The notes: a model not told the origin generated them from the letters alone. A stretch of 64,000 nt of DNA from Leifsonia psychrotolerans (GCF_013410665.1 NZ_JACCFM010000001.1:1364001-1428000); one strand, 5' to 3'. Positions 45,619-54,880 are shown, numbered from the stretch's first letter. Numbers and translations: made by a program.

Positions 45619-46490
45619 TTAGGCTGTGATTACCAACTGTGCGTCGTTGATGTAGTTGCCGATCTGGTTGTCGATGGTCTTCAGTGCTTGCCGTAACTCG
45701 GCTGGTGCGGGCGGGGCGTCGGCGGCGATCAGCGGCCGTAGGAGCCGGTTGTGCACTTTCGTGTAGAACAAGGCCACGCGTAGGCCGTCGCGGGTGAGGG
45801 TGTAACTGTTTGTGTGGGGTCGGCGTTGGATCAGGCCGTTCACGCGGAGCCGGGCAAGGTCGTAGCTCATCTGGTTCTGGCTGTAGTCGGTGTCAAGGAA
45901 CTGGTTCATCAGGGCGCGCAGGCTCCTGTGGGTGAATCCGAGAATGTTGAGGCTGACACACAGTGCGCCGAGCAGGGCCATGACCCGAGGGTCGCCAAAA
46001 CGGATGGCTGGAGCCCATCTCCCGTTCGCGGAGACCGTGGGGGACGCGACCCGCTCAAAGGCTGGGCTCGCAAGGACACAGTCCTACCCGACACATTCAT
46101 TATCAAGCAGTCGGGCATTGATGTCACGGGCTTTGGGTTGTAGCTCGTCCAGGTGTTCCAGACGACGCAGGCATTGCAGATCTCTCGGAGAGTTGATGAC
46201 AGTCTCGATCCGCAGGGCACGACCGTCTTTCAAATACTGTTTGATCCGAGAGTGCTTGAAGAACGCGTTCACCGTGACTTGGGTGCCGACGGTGACGATT
46301 CTGGTTTTGCATGGTGTCCGGTTCACGATCGGATGCGCCCGGCGGGAGTGCGGGGCGTGACCGGTGAAGAGCAACTCGACACTTTCCGGTCGACCGATAT
46401 CCAAGTTATCCCTCACCAATGCGCCGAAGAAGGCACGGGCGTGGCGGGGTGCGTCAAAGACGATGGTGCGCGATACCTCGATCTGTCAAG
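45619..46490 (-). pseudogene. conserved actinobacterial protein, interrupted by an amber codon
   Basis: The minus-strand frame reads TIVFDAPRHARAFFGALVRD, VTVNAFFKHSRIKQYLKDGRALR, IETVINSPRDLQCLRRL, LDNECVG, then TAG at 46084-46086. It continues in the same frame with DCVLASPAFERVASP, FGDPRVMALLGALC and a winged-helix-like end (YDLARLRVNGLIQRR, YTLTRDGLRVALFYTKVHNRLL). I recall full-length relatives of about 450 residues in actinobacteria, of unknown function and often next to IS elements. The N-terminal part is missing upstream of about 46490. Confidence 0.55.
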
Positions 46491-46513
46491 CCCCGAGTTT
46501 GTTAGAGGCTCGG

Positions 46514-46613
46514 TTAGACCCGTTCCATCTCTCTGAGGGCGGGCAGGTGTGAATAGAAGTTGCTCTCGGCCTCGACCGGGGGAATATGACCGATCTTGAG
46601 TATTTGCGGGGTC
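46514..46613 (-). pseudogene. IS3-type orfB, C-terminal tail
   Basis: Reads KIGHIPPVEAESNFYSHLPA and ends LREMERV, the tail of an IS3-type transposase (HGEIGxIPPxEFE pattern). The rest of the gene (47109-47388) is separated from it by the 495-bp insert at 46614-47108. Confidence 0.65.
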
Positions 46614-47108
46614 GGGGGCCATTGAATATTGCCTTCGGGGGCAACTGGTATTGCCGTTCGGTGCCGGGCTGTCGCGCGGTCGGGGGCCGCTGGCGCCCGA
46701 CCGCGCGAGCCTTTACGCCTTGACCTGGCCGGCGGTGTGTTCTCGCATATTGTGGACACCGTTCTCTGCCCAAATGGCGTCCTGCACGATGCGGTCGGTG
46801 ATCGCGTCGGCATCGACGTCGGTGTGATCGTCAGAGCCGAGACCCTGGCGCCCGCCCTTATGCCGCACTGGTGCGGAACGCCGTCGAGGTGACGATGTTG
46901 ACGTCGCGCCGATCCAAGAGCATCGAGCAACGCGCCCCGCCCTTCCTCGGCGGGCTGAGCGAGAGGCCACCCGGAAATCGGGAGGAGCGCGAGCGCGGCC
47001 GGCTTCTTCACGAATTTCGTGGTGCCCGGCGGCGTGTTACCCCTGGCCCCCAATAACATCAACCGTTGATCGCATCGCTGGCCCCCGACGGCAATAACAA
47101 TGGCCCCC
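46614..47108. mobile_element. small non-autonomous element with IS21-like ends
   Basis: About 495 bp bounded by imperfect inverted repeats: GGGGGCCATTGaatATTGCC at the left and GGGGGCCATTGttATTGCC read from the right, with a further GGGGGC copy inside each. Multiple terminal repeats of this kind are typical of IS21 relatives. No istA or istB motif remains, so it is either an internal deletion product or a MITE. It splits an IS3-type orfB. Confidence 0.5.
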
Positions 47109-47388
47109 AAGAACGCGAATATTCAATCTCGCCATGGAGCCGGCGATGGTTGTACCAGTCAATGTATTCCGCGACCGCGATCTCGAGATCATCGATCCCT
47201 TTCCAGGGGCCGCGGTTGCGGATCAGTTCGGCTTTGAAGAGCGAGTTCAATGCCTCGGCCATCGCGTTGTCATAGCTATCGCCTTTGGACCCGACCGAGG
47301 CGACCGCTTCGGCCTCGGCGAGGCGGTCGGTGTAGCGCACGGCACGATACTGCACGCCGCGATCGCTGTTAAGCCGAATTCGGCTTAA
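47109..47388 (-). pseudogene. IS3-type orfB, middle piece
   Basis: Reads LNSDRGVQYRAVRYTDRLAE, VASVGSKGDSYDNAMAEALN, LFKAELIRNRGPW and YIDWYNHRRLHGEIEY, with the second Asp and the Glu of the DDE triad. Upstream homology ends at the palindrome 47362-47395, exactly at the HSDRG-equivalent codons. Confidence 0.75.
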
Positions 47389-47395
47389 CAGCGAT
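47362..47395. repeat. 34-bp perfect palindrome joining two IS3 fragments
   Basis: Half-site ATCGCTGTTAAGCCGAA, then its complement. It joins head-to-head a minus-strand orfB fragment (NSDRGVQY) and a plus-strand orfB fragment of another IS3 group (NSDAGSQYTS), both broken at the same codons. The inner 22 bp are identical to the palindrome at 35111-35140. Confidence 0.85.
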
Positions 47396-47756
47396 GCGGG
47401 ATCGCAGTACACGTCGATTCGGTTCACCGAGACCGTCGAGTTGGAGGGCCTGGTCGCCTCGATCGGGTCGGTCGGTGACGCGTATGACAACGCGGCCGCC
47501 GAGACGGTCATGGGGCTCTACAAGAACGAAGCCGTGCAGAAGGGATCACCGTTCCGGTCGGGCCCGCTGAAGACGCTCGCCGACGTGGAAGAGCTCACCT
47601 TCGATTGGGTCGATTGGTACAACAACGAGCGTCTGCACAGTGCCCTCGGGAACGTTCCGCCCGAGGAGTACGAGGCCGCCTACTACGATGAAATCAACGT
47701 CCCATCAACCGGTGGAGCCGCTAACAAAACAGCGGCATGAAAACCGGGACGGTTCA
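47387..47756 (+). pseudogene. IS3-family orfB C-terminal half with element end
   Basis: Plus-strand frame NSDAGSQYTSIRFTETVELE, AAAETVMGLYKNEAV, then WVDWYNNERLHSALGNVPPEEYE and the closing AANKTAA (stop at 47740), followed by the element's terminal repeat at 47732-47756. Very similar to the last part of the complete IS3 at 24614-25972. The first half is missing. Confidence 0.8.
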
Positions 47757-47959
47757 CACCGGATTGCGAAGGTGTTCGTGGGTGTCCCGGTATTGGGCCC
47801 GCGGGCGTCATACGCAAGAGCCCCCGGACCGGCAATACCGTCACCCCGTCCAGGACTACGAAGACCTGACCGCCAATGCCAACATCTCTCAGCTGGCCTC
47901 CCGCGGCTTCTGGAACCTTCCGAGGAGCAGCTTCCGGTCCATGATCAGTGACCCGTCCG
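47757..47959. other. short unassigned stretch
   Basis: About 200 bp between the IS3 end and the DUF4913-like remnant. Open in one frame but without recognisable similarity; probably debris of the element's original gene content. Confidence 0.35.
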
Positions 47960-48061
47960 CAGGTCATCGTGCAGTTCGTGTTCGACGATATCGCCCAGCG
48001 TTGCGCGGCAGAGGGCGCGTTCTACGCCGACCTGGCCGCGGGGTTCGCTGCCGCGTCCTAA
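47960..48061 (+). pseudogene. DUF4913 C-terminal tail, remnant 1
   Basis: In-frame VQFVFDDIAQRCAAEGAFYA followed by DLAAGFAAAS and TAA. It mirrors the C-terminal tail of the DUF4913 protein at 30972-31625 (VQFVFEDVEQRRAAEDAFYA). The main domain is absent. Confidence 0.6.
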
Positions 48062-48169
48062 CGGGCGAGGCGTTCGGTGAGCGACGTGCAAAAGAGGTCG
48101 CCGAAGGCCTCGTCCATGATCTGAGCCGTGAACGCCGTGCTCGATCCTGATCGCTCAATCTGCGAGAAC

Positions 48170-48301
48170 ATGGCCGTCATCGGCGTTCGCGATGAAGATG
48201 TCGTACAGTTCGTCGTCGACGACATCGCCAGATGGCGCGAGGCCGAGGCCGCATTCTATACGGCACCCAGGTGGATTTCAGTCCTGTGTGACGGCGAGTG
48301 A
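48170..48301 (+). pseudogene. DUF4913 C-terminal tail, remnant 2
   Basis: 43 codons from ATG 48170: IGVRDEDVVQFVVDDIARWR, EAEAAFYTA, then an unrelated end to TGA. Another copy of the DUF4913 tail; without a clear ribosome binding site it is probably not expressed. Confidence 0.5.
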
Positions 48302-48429
48302 TCCGAGCCAACGCCTCCGTTCTCCCTCGATCGATGAAGAGCTCCGTTAGTGTCGCGGGCGCAACGCTCGGGTGGCAGCGCGGTCGGAAATACCTCGCAT
48401 CGGCCCTGCTGCGCGGCACCTGACGGCAG
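48302..48429. other. short gap before the integrase gene end
   Basis: About 130 bp without a supported gene, downstream of the integrase. Confidence 0.3.
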
Positions 48430-49635
48430 TCACCCACCGAGGACCTGATCGAGGATCTCTGCCGTCACCGGGTCGACCTGCTCAGCGGTCACGACGTAGC
48501 TGCTCCGCGTAATCTGCTCGCTCGCGTGCCCGAGCAGCCGAGATGCAAGCGTGATTCCCGCGGCTCGCTCGATGAGCGTCGCGGCCGTCCGCCGATATAG
48601 GTGAGTCGTGTATTCGTCGACGTCGATGTCGAGAGAAGACAGCACCGTGCGCTCGGCGTCTACGAACGCGCGGAGCAGGCGCTCGTAGTTGCTGACGCTC
48701 AGCGAGCGGCCGGTCCTCGTGGGGAACAAGAATGCCTGCGGGTCGGGTTCGGCAAGTGCCAGCCGACGGCGCACGGCCGCTGCGGCCATCGACGGAAGCG
48801 CGATGCTCCGCCGCTGTCGGGAGCGCTTGGGCGAATCCTTTCGGTGCGTTCCTTGCGCCTTGGTACTGACGATCGTGCCGTTGACCGTGAGGGTCGGCGG
48901 TTGGGTTGTCATGTCCACGTCGCAGCGGCGCAGGCCGAGGCACTCTCCGATACGCACCGAGGTACCGAGCATGATGTCCATGCCGTCGATCAAGGAGCGG
49001 TAGTTGGGCCTTGGGCCGTCATCCCGCGTGACCCGCCACTGCTGCATGAGCTCGCGGATGGCGTTGATCTGCTTGGGAGTGAGCGCGGACTCCTTCTTCG
49101 GCGATGTCGGCAGGCGCTGCACGTCGCGTACGGGGTTGCGCCCCAGCGCGTCGTCGCGCACGGCGTAGCCGCACACGAGACTCAACACCGCTCGGGCACG
49201 ACGTGCTTTCGAAATCGTCTCCTCCTCCAGGATCCGCTGCAGGATGCGGTCGCAGCGGCCGACGGTCAGCCGGTCCAACCGGACTCCCCCGCAGCGCGGC
49301 ACGATGATCACCCGCGCGGTCGTCTCGTACGACTCGTAGGTCGAGTACGCGAGGCTGCCGGCCTTCGCCCGGGTGAGGATCTGGGACAGCCAGAGCGCGA
49401 CCGCTTCGGCGATCGTGCTCGACGGCGAGAGTGCCCCGGAACTGCCGGTGCCGATCGCCATCGCCTGCCGGCGGACATCAGCTCGCGCTGCTTCCTCGGT
49501 GTCGGCCACCGCGGCCAGTCGCTGCAGGGCTCCGCTGTCGTCACGGATGGACGCGCGGGCTCGGTACCGGCCGCTCGGAAGGATACCTACGACGATGTTG
49601 CCCAGCTCACCGGCTGGGATCTGCGGCCTAGCCAT
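48430..49635 (-). CDS. tyrosine site-specific integrase
   Basis: 401 residues from ATG 49635 (AGGAGCAACGGC upstream). Arm-type N-terminal domain (RYRARASIRDDSGALQRLAA), then a SAM-like core-binding domain (ALWLSQILTRAKAGSLAYST and following) and the catalytic domain: Arg in SVRIGECLGLRRCD, HLYRRT (His-x-x-Arg), GHASEQITRSSYV with the second His and the nucleophilic Tyr. It overlaps the excisionase gene by 8 bp and lies 0.4 kb from the tRNA-Gln 3' end into which the element is inserted, so it is the integrase of the island. Confidence 0.93.
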   Translation of the reverse strand: MARPQIPAGELGNIVVGILPSGRYRARASIRDDSGALQRLAAVADTEEAARADVRRQAMAIGTGSSGALSPSSTIAEAVALWLSQILTRAKAGSLAYSTYESYETTARVIIVPRCGGVRLDRLTVGRCDRILQRILEEETISKARRARAVLSLVCGYAVRDDALGRNPVRDVQRLPTSPKKESALTPKQINAIRELMQQWRVTRDDGPRPNYRSLIDGMDIMLGTSVRIGECLGLRRCDVDMTTQPPTLTVNGTIVSTKAQGTHRKDSPKRSRQRRSIALPSMAAAAVRRRLALAEPDPQAFLFPTRTGRSLSVSNYERLLRAFVDAERTVLSSLDIDVDEYTTHLYRRTAATLIERAAGITLASRLLGHASEQITRSSYVVTAEQVDPVTAEILDQVLGG

Positions 49636-49822
49636 GCCGTTGCTCCTGGACCCAGGCGAGCACATCATGAAGGTCGTATCGCACGTGTCGGCCAAGCTTC
49701 AGATACGGCGGACCGGTGTGCGCCAGGCGCCAGTCCTCCAACGTCCGCTCGGGCAGTTGGAGCAACTCGGCGAGTTCCCGCTGCGTGAGGAATGTCGGAG
49801 CAATCTGCGTCGTCGGGTCCAT
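49628..49822 (-). CDS. excisionase / AlpA-like HTH protein
   Basis: 64 residues from ATG 49822; a longer frame to 49945 has no added support. MerR-like winged helix of the excisionase family (HTH_17): FLTQRELAELLQLPERTLEDWR, GPPYLKLGRHVRY and VLAWVQEQ. It directs excision or controls the integrase gene, with which it overlaps. Confidence 0.88.
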   Translation of the reverse strand: MDPTTQIAPTFLTQRELAELLQLPERTLEDWRLAHTGPPYLKLGRHVRYDLHDVLAWVQEQRHG

Positions 49823-50025
49823 ACCCACCAGGTGCACGACCGAAGCCGTGAGCAGCCCGGCTGGGTCGGGACGGGTCCGTATCCACCCGGGCAGCAGAAC
49901 GCCGCGACCACCCCGCACGGGGGTTATTGGGCCGTTTCTGGTCACACGGGCCGTTTCGGGCCTCGTGGACAGGATGGGCGATAGATGATATCGCCGCGGA
50001 ATCCTGCGCCTTTTACTGCTGGGGT
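49823..50025. other. region between excisionase gene and tRNA-Gln
   Basis: About 200 bp. Expected to hold the excisionase promoter and the integrase arm-binding sites. No repeat clear enough to call was seen, and no strong terminator follows the tRNA. Confidence 0.35.
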
Positions 50026-50059
50026 ACCTGGACTCGAACCAAGAACAACTGAACCAGAA
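50024..50059 (-). other. attachment site at the intact tRNA-Gln 3' end
   Basis: Counterpart of 27739-27774 (33 of 36 bases equal, 19 contiguous). Right boundary of the roughly 22.3-kb island. The crossover should lie within the identical part, from the T-arm toward the anticodon stem. Confidence 0.75.
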
Positions 50060-50097
50060 TCAGCCGTGTTGCCAATTACACCATACCCCATCGGTTT
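50026..50097 (-). tRNA. tRNA-Gln (anticodon CTG)
   Basis: Read on the minus strand: acceptor TGGGGTA pairs with TACCCCA, followed by discriminator G. Anticodon loop TTCTGGT gives CTG, and the T-arm has TTGG-TTCGAGT-CCAG. The CCA end is not encoded (GCA follows). It is the target of the integrative element, whose attachment core 50024-50059 overlaps the 3' half. Confidence 0.93.
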
Positions 50098-50172
50098 TTT
50101 CCGAAGAACGAACCGGGATCTACCCTAGCCCAGAGTGCAGAGCCGCTCCAAACCGAGCACACTCGGGCGTGT

Positions 50173-51135
50173 CTAGAGTGGGCCGATAAGGTCGCGGTTG
50201 ATCGCCGCAGCCGCACGCGCCCCGAGGCCGGCAGCTACCATCAGCTGTTCAGCGCCGGGCGGAGTGGAGTCCCCCGCCGCGTACAGCCCCGCAATCGAGG
50301 TGCGGCCCTGATCATCGACCACGACGAGTCCGTCACGATCCCTCTCCAGCTGCCCGAGCACCGAGGCGTCGAGGTAGTCGATGGCGGGCGCCCACCCCGG
50401 GCGCACGAAGCCACCCTCACGCGCGATGACCTCACCGTCGGCAAGAAGCACGCCGGTCATCGCTCCACGCTCGCCGACCACGTCCGCGATCGGGCGACGG
50501 TCCACACGGATGCCGCGGCGCAATAATGCTGCCTCGTCCGCAGCGGTGACGGTTCCAACAGCGTTCGTGAACACGATCAGATCGCTCGTCCACTGCGAGA
50601 TCAGCAGAGCGCGTTCGGCAAGATCGTCGGACTCGCCGATCAAGGCCAGCGCGGCATCCGCCTTCTCGTAGCCATCACAGTCGATGCAGCTATGCACATT
50701 GGTTCCGTACCAGGCACGGATGCTGGGCAATGCCGGCAGCGTCTCGAGCAGGCCTGTCGCAATGAGCACAGTGCGCGCGCTGACGTCACGGCTTGCTTCA
50801 CCACGCAATCCGCGCGTCACCACTCTGAATCGGGATTCGTGAAATGACAGATCCCCCGAGATCTCATCGACGTTAGTCGCTGTGACGGAGAGAGCGAGTG
50901 CGGTGTGGAATTGCGCCGCTGGGTAGCCCTCGAATTCCCCCCGGCCGATCTTTCGCAATTCAAGCGGTGAGACCCCATCGCGGGTGATGAATCCGTGCGA
51001 ACGGAGCGTAGCCGCATTGCGGGGCCGATTGCTATCGATCATGAGAGTGCGCCGACGCGCACGCACCAAGCTCAAACCGGCGGCGAGCCCTGCCGGGCCC
51101 GCGCCGATGATCACGACGTCGTACTGGTCGGTCAT
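50173..51135 (-). CDS. thioredoxin-reductase-like flavoprotein
   Basis: 320 residues. N-terminal FAD dinucleotide motif [18 protein letters not shown], redox-active CxxC in [10 protein letters not shown], a second nucleotide-binding segment ([16 protein letters not shown]) and the C-terminal FAD motif [16 protein letters not shown]. The size and the CxxC position fit the low-molecular-weight thioredoxin reductase superfamily. The NADPH-site GxGxxA motif is degenerate, as in thioredoxin-reductase-like enzymes that do not use thioredoxin. It overlaps the gltX end by 4 bp, so the two are likely one transcript. Confidence 0.85.
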   Translation of the reverse strand: MTDQYDVVIIGAGPAGLAAGLSLVRARRRTLMIDSNRPRNAATLRSHGFITRDGVSPLELRKIGRGEFEGYPAAQFHTALALSVTATNVDEISGDLSFHESRFRVVTRGLRGEASRDVSARTVLIATGLLETLPALPSIRAWYGTNVHSCIDCDGYEKADAALALIGESDDLAERALLISQWTSDLIVFTNAVGTVTAADEAALLRRGIRVDRRPIADVVGERGAMTGVLLADGEVIAREGGFVRPGWAPAIDYLDASVLGQLERDRDGLVVVDDQGRTSIAGLYAAGDSTPPGAEQLMVAAGLGARAAAAINRDLIGPL

Positions 51136-52652
51136 GCCGTGAGAGTGTCCGACAAACGTGCAAGCCTGGCGAGCGATTCGGTCTTACCCAGGATCTCCAT
51201 CGATTCAAACAGCGGTGGCGATACTTTACGCCCCGAAATCGCGACCCGTAGCGGCCCGAACGCCACGCGTGGCTTGAGCGCGAGCGTCTCGATGAGAGCC
51301 TCGGTGAGCGTGACATGCACGCGCTCGGTGTTCCATTCCGATTCGGGAATATCACCGAGTGCAGCGGCGGATGCGTCGAGGATCTCGCCGGCGTTCTGCG
51401 GAAGCGAGGCACGGGCATCTGCTTCATGTACGAGATCAGCGCCCGGCCTGAAGAGGAAGCCGAGCATGGCCGGAGCCTCGCCGAGGAGGGCGATTCGCTC
51501 CTGCACGAGCGGTGCCGCGGCGCTGAGCACTGCCCGTTGCTCATCAGTCAGCGGCTCGGAGAGAACACCGGCTGCGACGAGGTAGGGAATCGTGCGCTCA
51601 GCGAAGTCAGCGGTATCAAGCAGGCGGATGTGGTCGCCGTTGATCGATTCGGCCTTTTTGAGATCGAATCGGGCCGGGTTGGGGTTCACGTTCTCGACGT
51701 CGAAGGCGGCGATCATTTCATCGATCGAGAAGACATCGCGATCATGGGTGAGCGACCATCCGAGCAACGCCAAGTAGTTCACGAGGCCCTCGGGAATGAA
51801 GCCGCGATCACGGTGGTGAAAGAGGTTCGAGGAAGGGTCCCGCTTGGAGAGCTTCTTGTTTCCCTCGCCCATCACGTAGGGCAGATGGCCGAAACGCGGC
51901 ACAAAGGTGGCCAGTCCGATGTCGATCAGCGCGTGGTAGAGCGCGATCTGGCGGGGTGTCGACGACAGCAAATCCTCGCCGCGCAGCACGTGCGTGACGC
52001 CCATGAGAGCGTCGTCGACGGGGTTCACAAATGGGTAGAGCGGATGCCCGTTCGGACGCACCACGACGAAGTCGCTGAATGAGCCCGCCGGGAACGTGAT
52101 CTCGCCGCGAACCAGGTCGTCGAAGGAGAGGTCTTCATCCGGCACACGCAATCGCAGCGCGGGCGAGCGCCCTTCGGCGCGGTAAGCGGCCTTCTGCTCA
52201 CTCGTCAGGTCCCGCTCGAAGTTGTCGTAACCCATTTTCGGGTCGCGACCGAGAGACACATTCCGCGCCTCGATCTCTTCGCCGGTGGCGAAGCTCTCGT
52301 AAATGTGGCCGGAGGCGACAAGCTGGGCGATCACATCACGGTAGATGTCGGAGCGCTCAGATTGACGGTACGGACCGTGCGGTCCCCCGGCGTCGACACC
52401 CTCATCCCAATCCAGGTTGAGCCAGCGCAGACCCTCGAGAATCTGACCGAAACTCTCCTCGCTGTCGCGCGCGGCATCCGTGTCTTCAATGCGGAAGATG
52501 AGCTTGCCGCCGGTGTGGCGCGCGTAGGCCCAGTTGAACAGGGCCGTGCGAATCAACCCGACGTGCGGCGTTCCGGTGGGCGAGGGGCAGAAGCGCACAC
52601 GAACGTCGGTTCCGGTGGCCGTGGAAAAGGGGTGCGAAATTGTCTCAGACAT
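51132..52652 (-). CDS. gltX: glutamyl-tRNA synthetase
   Basis: 506 residues from ATG 52652. Class I synthetase: HIGH-type motif in [16 protein letters not shown] (HVGL), KMSKS-type motif in KLSKRD, an [16 protein letters not shown] region and the C-terminal anticodon-binding helical bundle. Charges tRNA-Glu with glutamate; in actinobacteria the same enzyme usually also glutamylates tRNA-Gln before amidation. The tRNA-Gln gene lies 1 kb downstream. Confidence 0.96.
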   Translation of the reverse strand: MSETISHPFSTATGTDVRVRFCPSPTGTPHVGLIRTALFNWAYARHTGGKLIFRIEDTDAARDSEESFGQILEGLRWLNLDWDEGVDAGGPHGPYRQSERSDIYRDVIAQLVASGHIYESFATGEEIEARNVSLGRDPKMGYDNFERDLTSEQKAAYRAEGRSPALRLRVPDEDLSFDDLVRGEITFPAGSFSDFVVVRPNGHPLYPFVNPVDDALMGVTHVLRGEDLLSSTPRQIALYHALIDIGLATFVPRFGHLPYVMGEGNKKLSKRDPSSNLFHHRDRGFIPEGLVNYLALLGWSLTHDRDVFSIDEMIAAFDVENVNPNPARFDLKKAESINGDHIRLLDTADFAERTIPYLVAAGVLSEPLTDEQRAVLSAAAPLVQERIALLGEAPAMLGFLFRPGADLVHEADARASLPQNAGEILDASAAALGDIPESEWNTERVHVTLTEALIETLALKPRVAFGPLRVAISGRKVSPPLFESMEILGKTESLARLARLSDTLTA

Positions 52653-52663
52653 CACAACCGATT

Positions 52664-53698
52664 CTAGTTCAGAGTGCGCTCGGAGCGGGCTGTATGGCTG
52701 GTGTGTGGTTCTGCGCATGCCACGTCGGCACTTTCAGCCCGGGATGAAACGGTGGACTGTCCCGCCGCGCCCGTGAGCGCGACGAGTTGCCGCACCGCAA
52801 CAGACAGTGCCGGCATCCGTTCGGCCCCCACCGCCGTCACGAGATGCACGGTGCGATGATCCCGCGCGGCGGTCGGACGAATGACCACCCGATCGTCGCC
52901 TCCCGATGATTCCAGTGCCATTGCGGGGAGCATGGCGACGCCGATTCCAGCGGCGACCAGCCCCAGTACCGCCTGCACGTTGTCTGTTTCGAAGGCGATC
53001 CGTGGACTGAAGCCGCTACGATCGCAGAGTTCGAGCAGGTGACCGCGGCACCGCGGGCAGCCGCCGATCCACGTCGAATCGGACAGATCCACGAGGTCGA
53101 TCAAATCGCGTTCGGCCAGACGGTGTGCGGCCGGCAACACGAGCATCATCTCGTCACGGCACAGCTCGATCTGACTCAACCCGCTGGCACTGCCGGGAAA
53201 CGGGTCGGAGTGGTCGCCCGGATAGCTAAACGTGAGGGCCACGTCGACTCTGTTTTCGCGCACCGCGGCAACGGCTTCGGGCGGCTCGGCCTCCAAATAC
53301 GTGACCGTCACGTTCGGATGCCGCGCACTCAGCCGCGCCAGCAGCTGCGGCACGAGACTGGCTGAGGCAGAGGGAAATGCAGCGAGTCGGATGCGGCCCG
53401 CCCGCAGCCCCTGCAATTCAGCCAGTTCGGCGGCGGCGGTGTCGAGCGCAGTCGTGACCGTCAGCGCGTGCCGCGCGAGCACCTCGCCGGCCGCGCTCAG
53501 TCGCACCCCGCGCCCGACCCGCTCAACCACAGGCATCCCCAGGCGCTGCTCGAGCCGCTTCAGAAGCTGGCTGATGGCCGGCTGACTGTAGCCGAGCGCG
53601 ACAGCAGCGGCCGTGATCGAGCCGAACTCCGCCACCGCACGCACCGCACGCAGCGCATGGGCATCGAGGTCGGAACCGGTCACGGGAGTAGGACTCAT
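52664..53698 (-). CDS. LysR-family regulator
   Basis: 344 residues from ATG 53698. N-terminal HTH ([30 protein letters not shown]) and LysR substrate-binding domain ([19 protein letters not shown] onward). Divergent from the aminotransferase gene across 81 bp; the gap holds an ATAA-N7-TTAT palindrome with the T-N11-A core of LysR sites. Likely regulator of that gene. Confidence 0.9.
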   Translation of the reverse strand: MSPTPVTGSDLDAHALRAVRAVAEFGSITAAAVALGYSQPAISQLLKRLEQRLGMPVVERVGRGVRLSAAGEVLARHALTVTTALDTAAAELAELQGLRAGRIRLAAFPSASASLVPQLLARLSARHPNVTVTYLEAEPPEAVAAVRENRVDVALTFSYPGDHSDPFPGSASGLSQIELCRDEMMLVLPAAHRLAERDLIDLVDLSDSTWIGGCPRCRGHLLELCDRSGFSPRIAFETDNVQAVLGLVAAGIGVAMLPAMALESSGGDDRVVIRPTAARDHRTVHLVTAVGAERMPALSVAVRQLVALTGAAGQSTVSSRAESADVACAEPHTSHTARSERTLN

Positions 53699-53708
53699 GT
53701 TCCAACCA

Positions 53709-53723
53709 TAACGGGACCTTATG
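53709..53723. promoter_or_regulatory. candidate LysR box
   Basis: ATAACGGGACCTTAT is an inverted repeat with the T-N11-A pattern, 10 bp upstream of the regulator start and about 57 bp upstream of the aminotransferase start. Confidence 0.5.
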
Positions 53724-53779
53724 CTTTGCATCATCTACCGGCGGTTGTCGAATATATTGCCTCGGGGCAAGCTGTCACC

Positions 53780-54859
53780 ATGCCAGCACCAGCCGACATC
53801 ACGCCCGACACAGCCGTTCTCAGTCTCGCCGACGCCCAATCTCGGTACGGTGTGGCGCGCGGCTACCTCGCGGCGTGCACGATGGGGCTCCCCAGCCGCG
53901 ATACCGTCGACGCTCTCACCCAGGACGCACAAGACTGGGCCGCCGGTCGGGCGAATCCCGGCCATTATGGCGCCGTTGTCGATGACGTGCGAAGCACGTA
54001 CGCAGCCCTCGTCAACGTGCGCCCGGCGCAGGTCGCAATTGGCTCACAGGTCTCGGTGATGGCCAACCTTCTCGCCGCATCCGTGCCGGATGGCGCCGAA
54101 GTTCTCTGCGTCGACGGCGACTTCAGCTCGATGGTGTTCCCCTTTCTCGCTCAGGCCCACCGCGGCGTCACGGTGCGGCACGCTTCACTCGACACCCTGG
54201 CCGATCACATCGGCCCCCGCACCTGGCTCGTCGCATTTTCGCTCGTGCAGTCTGCGACGGGCGCTCTCGCCGACACGGATTCGATCGTCGCCGCCGCACG
54301 AGCGCACGGCGCGCGCACGTTCTGCGACACCACGCAAGCCACGGGCTGGCTTCCCGTGAACGCATCGCTCTTCGACGCAACGGCCTGCCACGCGTATAAA
54401 TGGCTCTGTTCGCCACGCGGCGTCGCGTTCCTCACGGTGTCAGACGATTTTCTGCCCCGTCTCCGCCCCAGCCAGGTCGGCTGGTATGCCGGAGGCAACC
54501 CGTGGGCCTCGTGCTACGGCCCCGAAATGAACCTGGCAGCCGATGCCCGCCGCTTCGATGTCTCTCCGGCCTGGCCGGCCTGGGTTGGCGCCCGCCCGGC
54601 CCTCGAACTTTTCAGCCGCCTCGATATCGCTGCTGTGCGCGATCACGCCGTCGGGCTCGGCGACGCCCTCTGCGATGGCCTCGGCATCCCCCGCCAAGGG
54701 CAGGCGATTGTCACCTGGCCGGATGCCGCCGAAAACGACGTCTCTCGGCTCGCTCACGCGGGCATCACCGCCTCGGCCCGCGCCGGACGGGCTCGCGCCG
54801 CCTTCCATCTCTGGAATGACGCCACCGACGTCGCCGATGCGCTCAACGCCCTGGCTTAG
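53780..54859 (+). CDS. class V aminotransferase-family PLP enzyme
   Basis: 359 residues from ATG 53780. PLP-binding lysine in CHAYKWLCSPRG, the preceding FCDTTQATGWLP with the cofactor-ring Asp/Gln, and GHYGAVVDDVR near the N-terminus. Resembles kynureninase/cysteine-desulfurase-like class V enzymes; substrate unknown. Controlled presumably by the divergent LysR gene. It ends 21 bp before the convergent FAH-family gene. Confidence 0.85.
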   Translation: MPAPADITPDTAVLSLADAQSRYGVARGYLAACTMGLPSRDTVDALTQDAQDWAAGRANPGHYGAVVDDVRSTYAALVNVRPAQVAIGSQVSVMANLLAASVPDGAEVLCVDGDFSSMVFPFLAQAHRGVTVRHASLDTLADHIGPRTWLVAFSLVQSATGALADTDSIVAAARAHGARTFCDTTQATGWLPVNASLFDATACHAYKWLCSPRGVAFLTVSDDFLPRLRPSQVGWYAGGNPWASCYGPEMNLAADARRFDVSPAWPAWVGARPALELFSRLDIAAVRDHAVGLGDALCDGLGIPRQGQAIVTWPDAAENDVSRLAHAGITASARAGRARAAFHLWNDATDVADALNALA

Positions 54860-54880
54860 CGCTCAGGGTGGCCCGTCGCG

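Noticed and set aside
46514-47110. 198-codon minus-strand frame spanning the 495-bp element
   Set aside because: Only its last 30 or so codons match an IS3 orfB; the rest runs through the element and resembles no protein.
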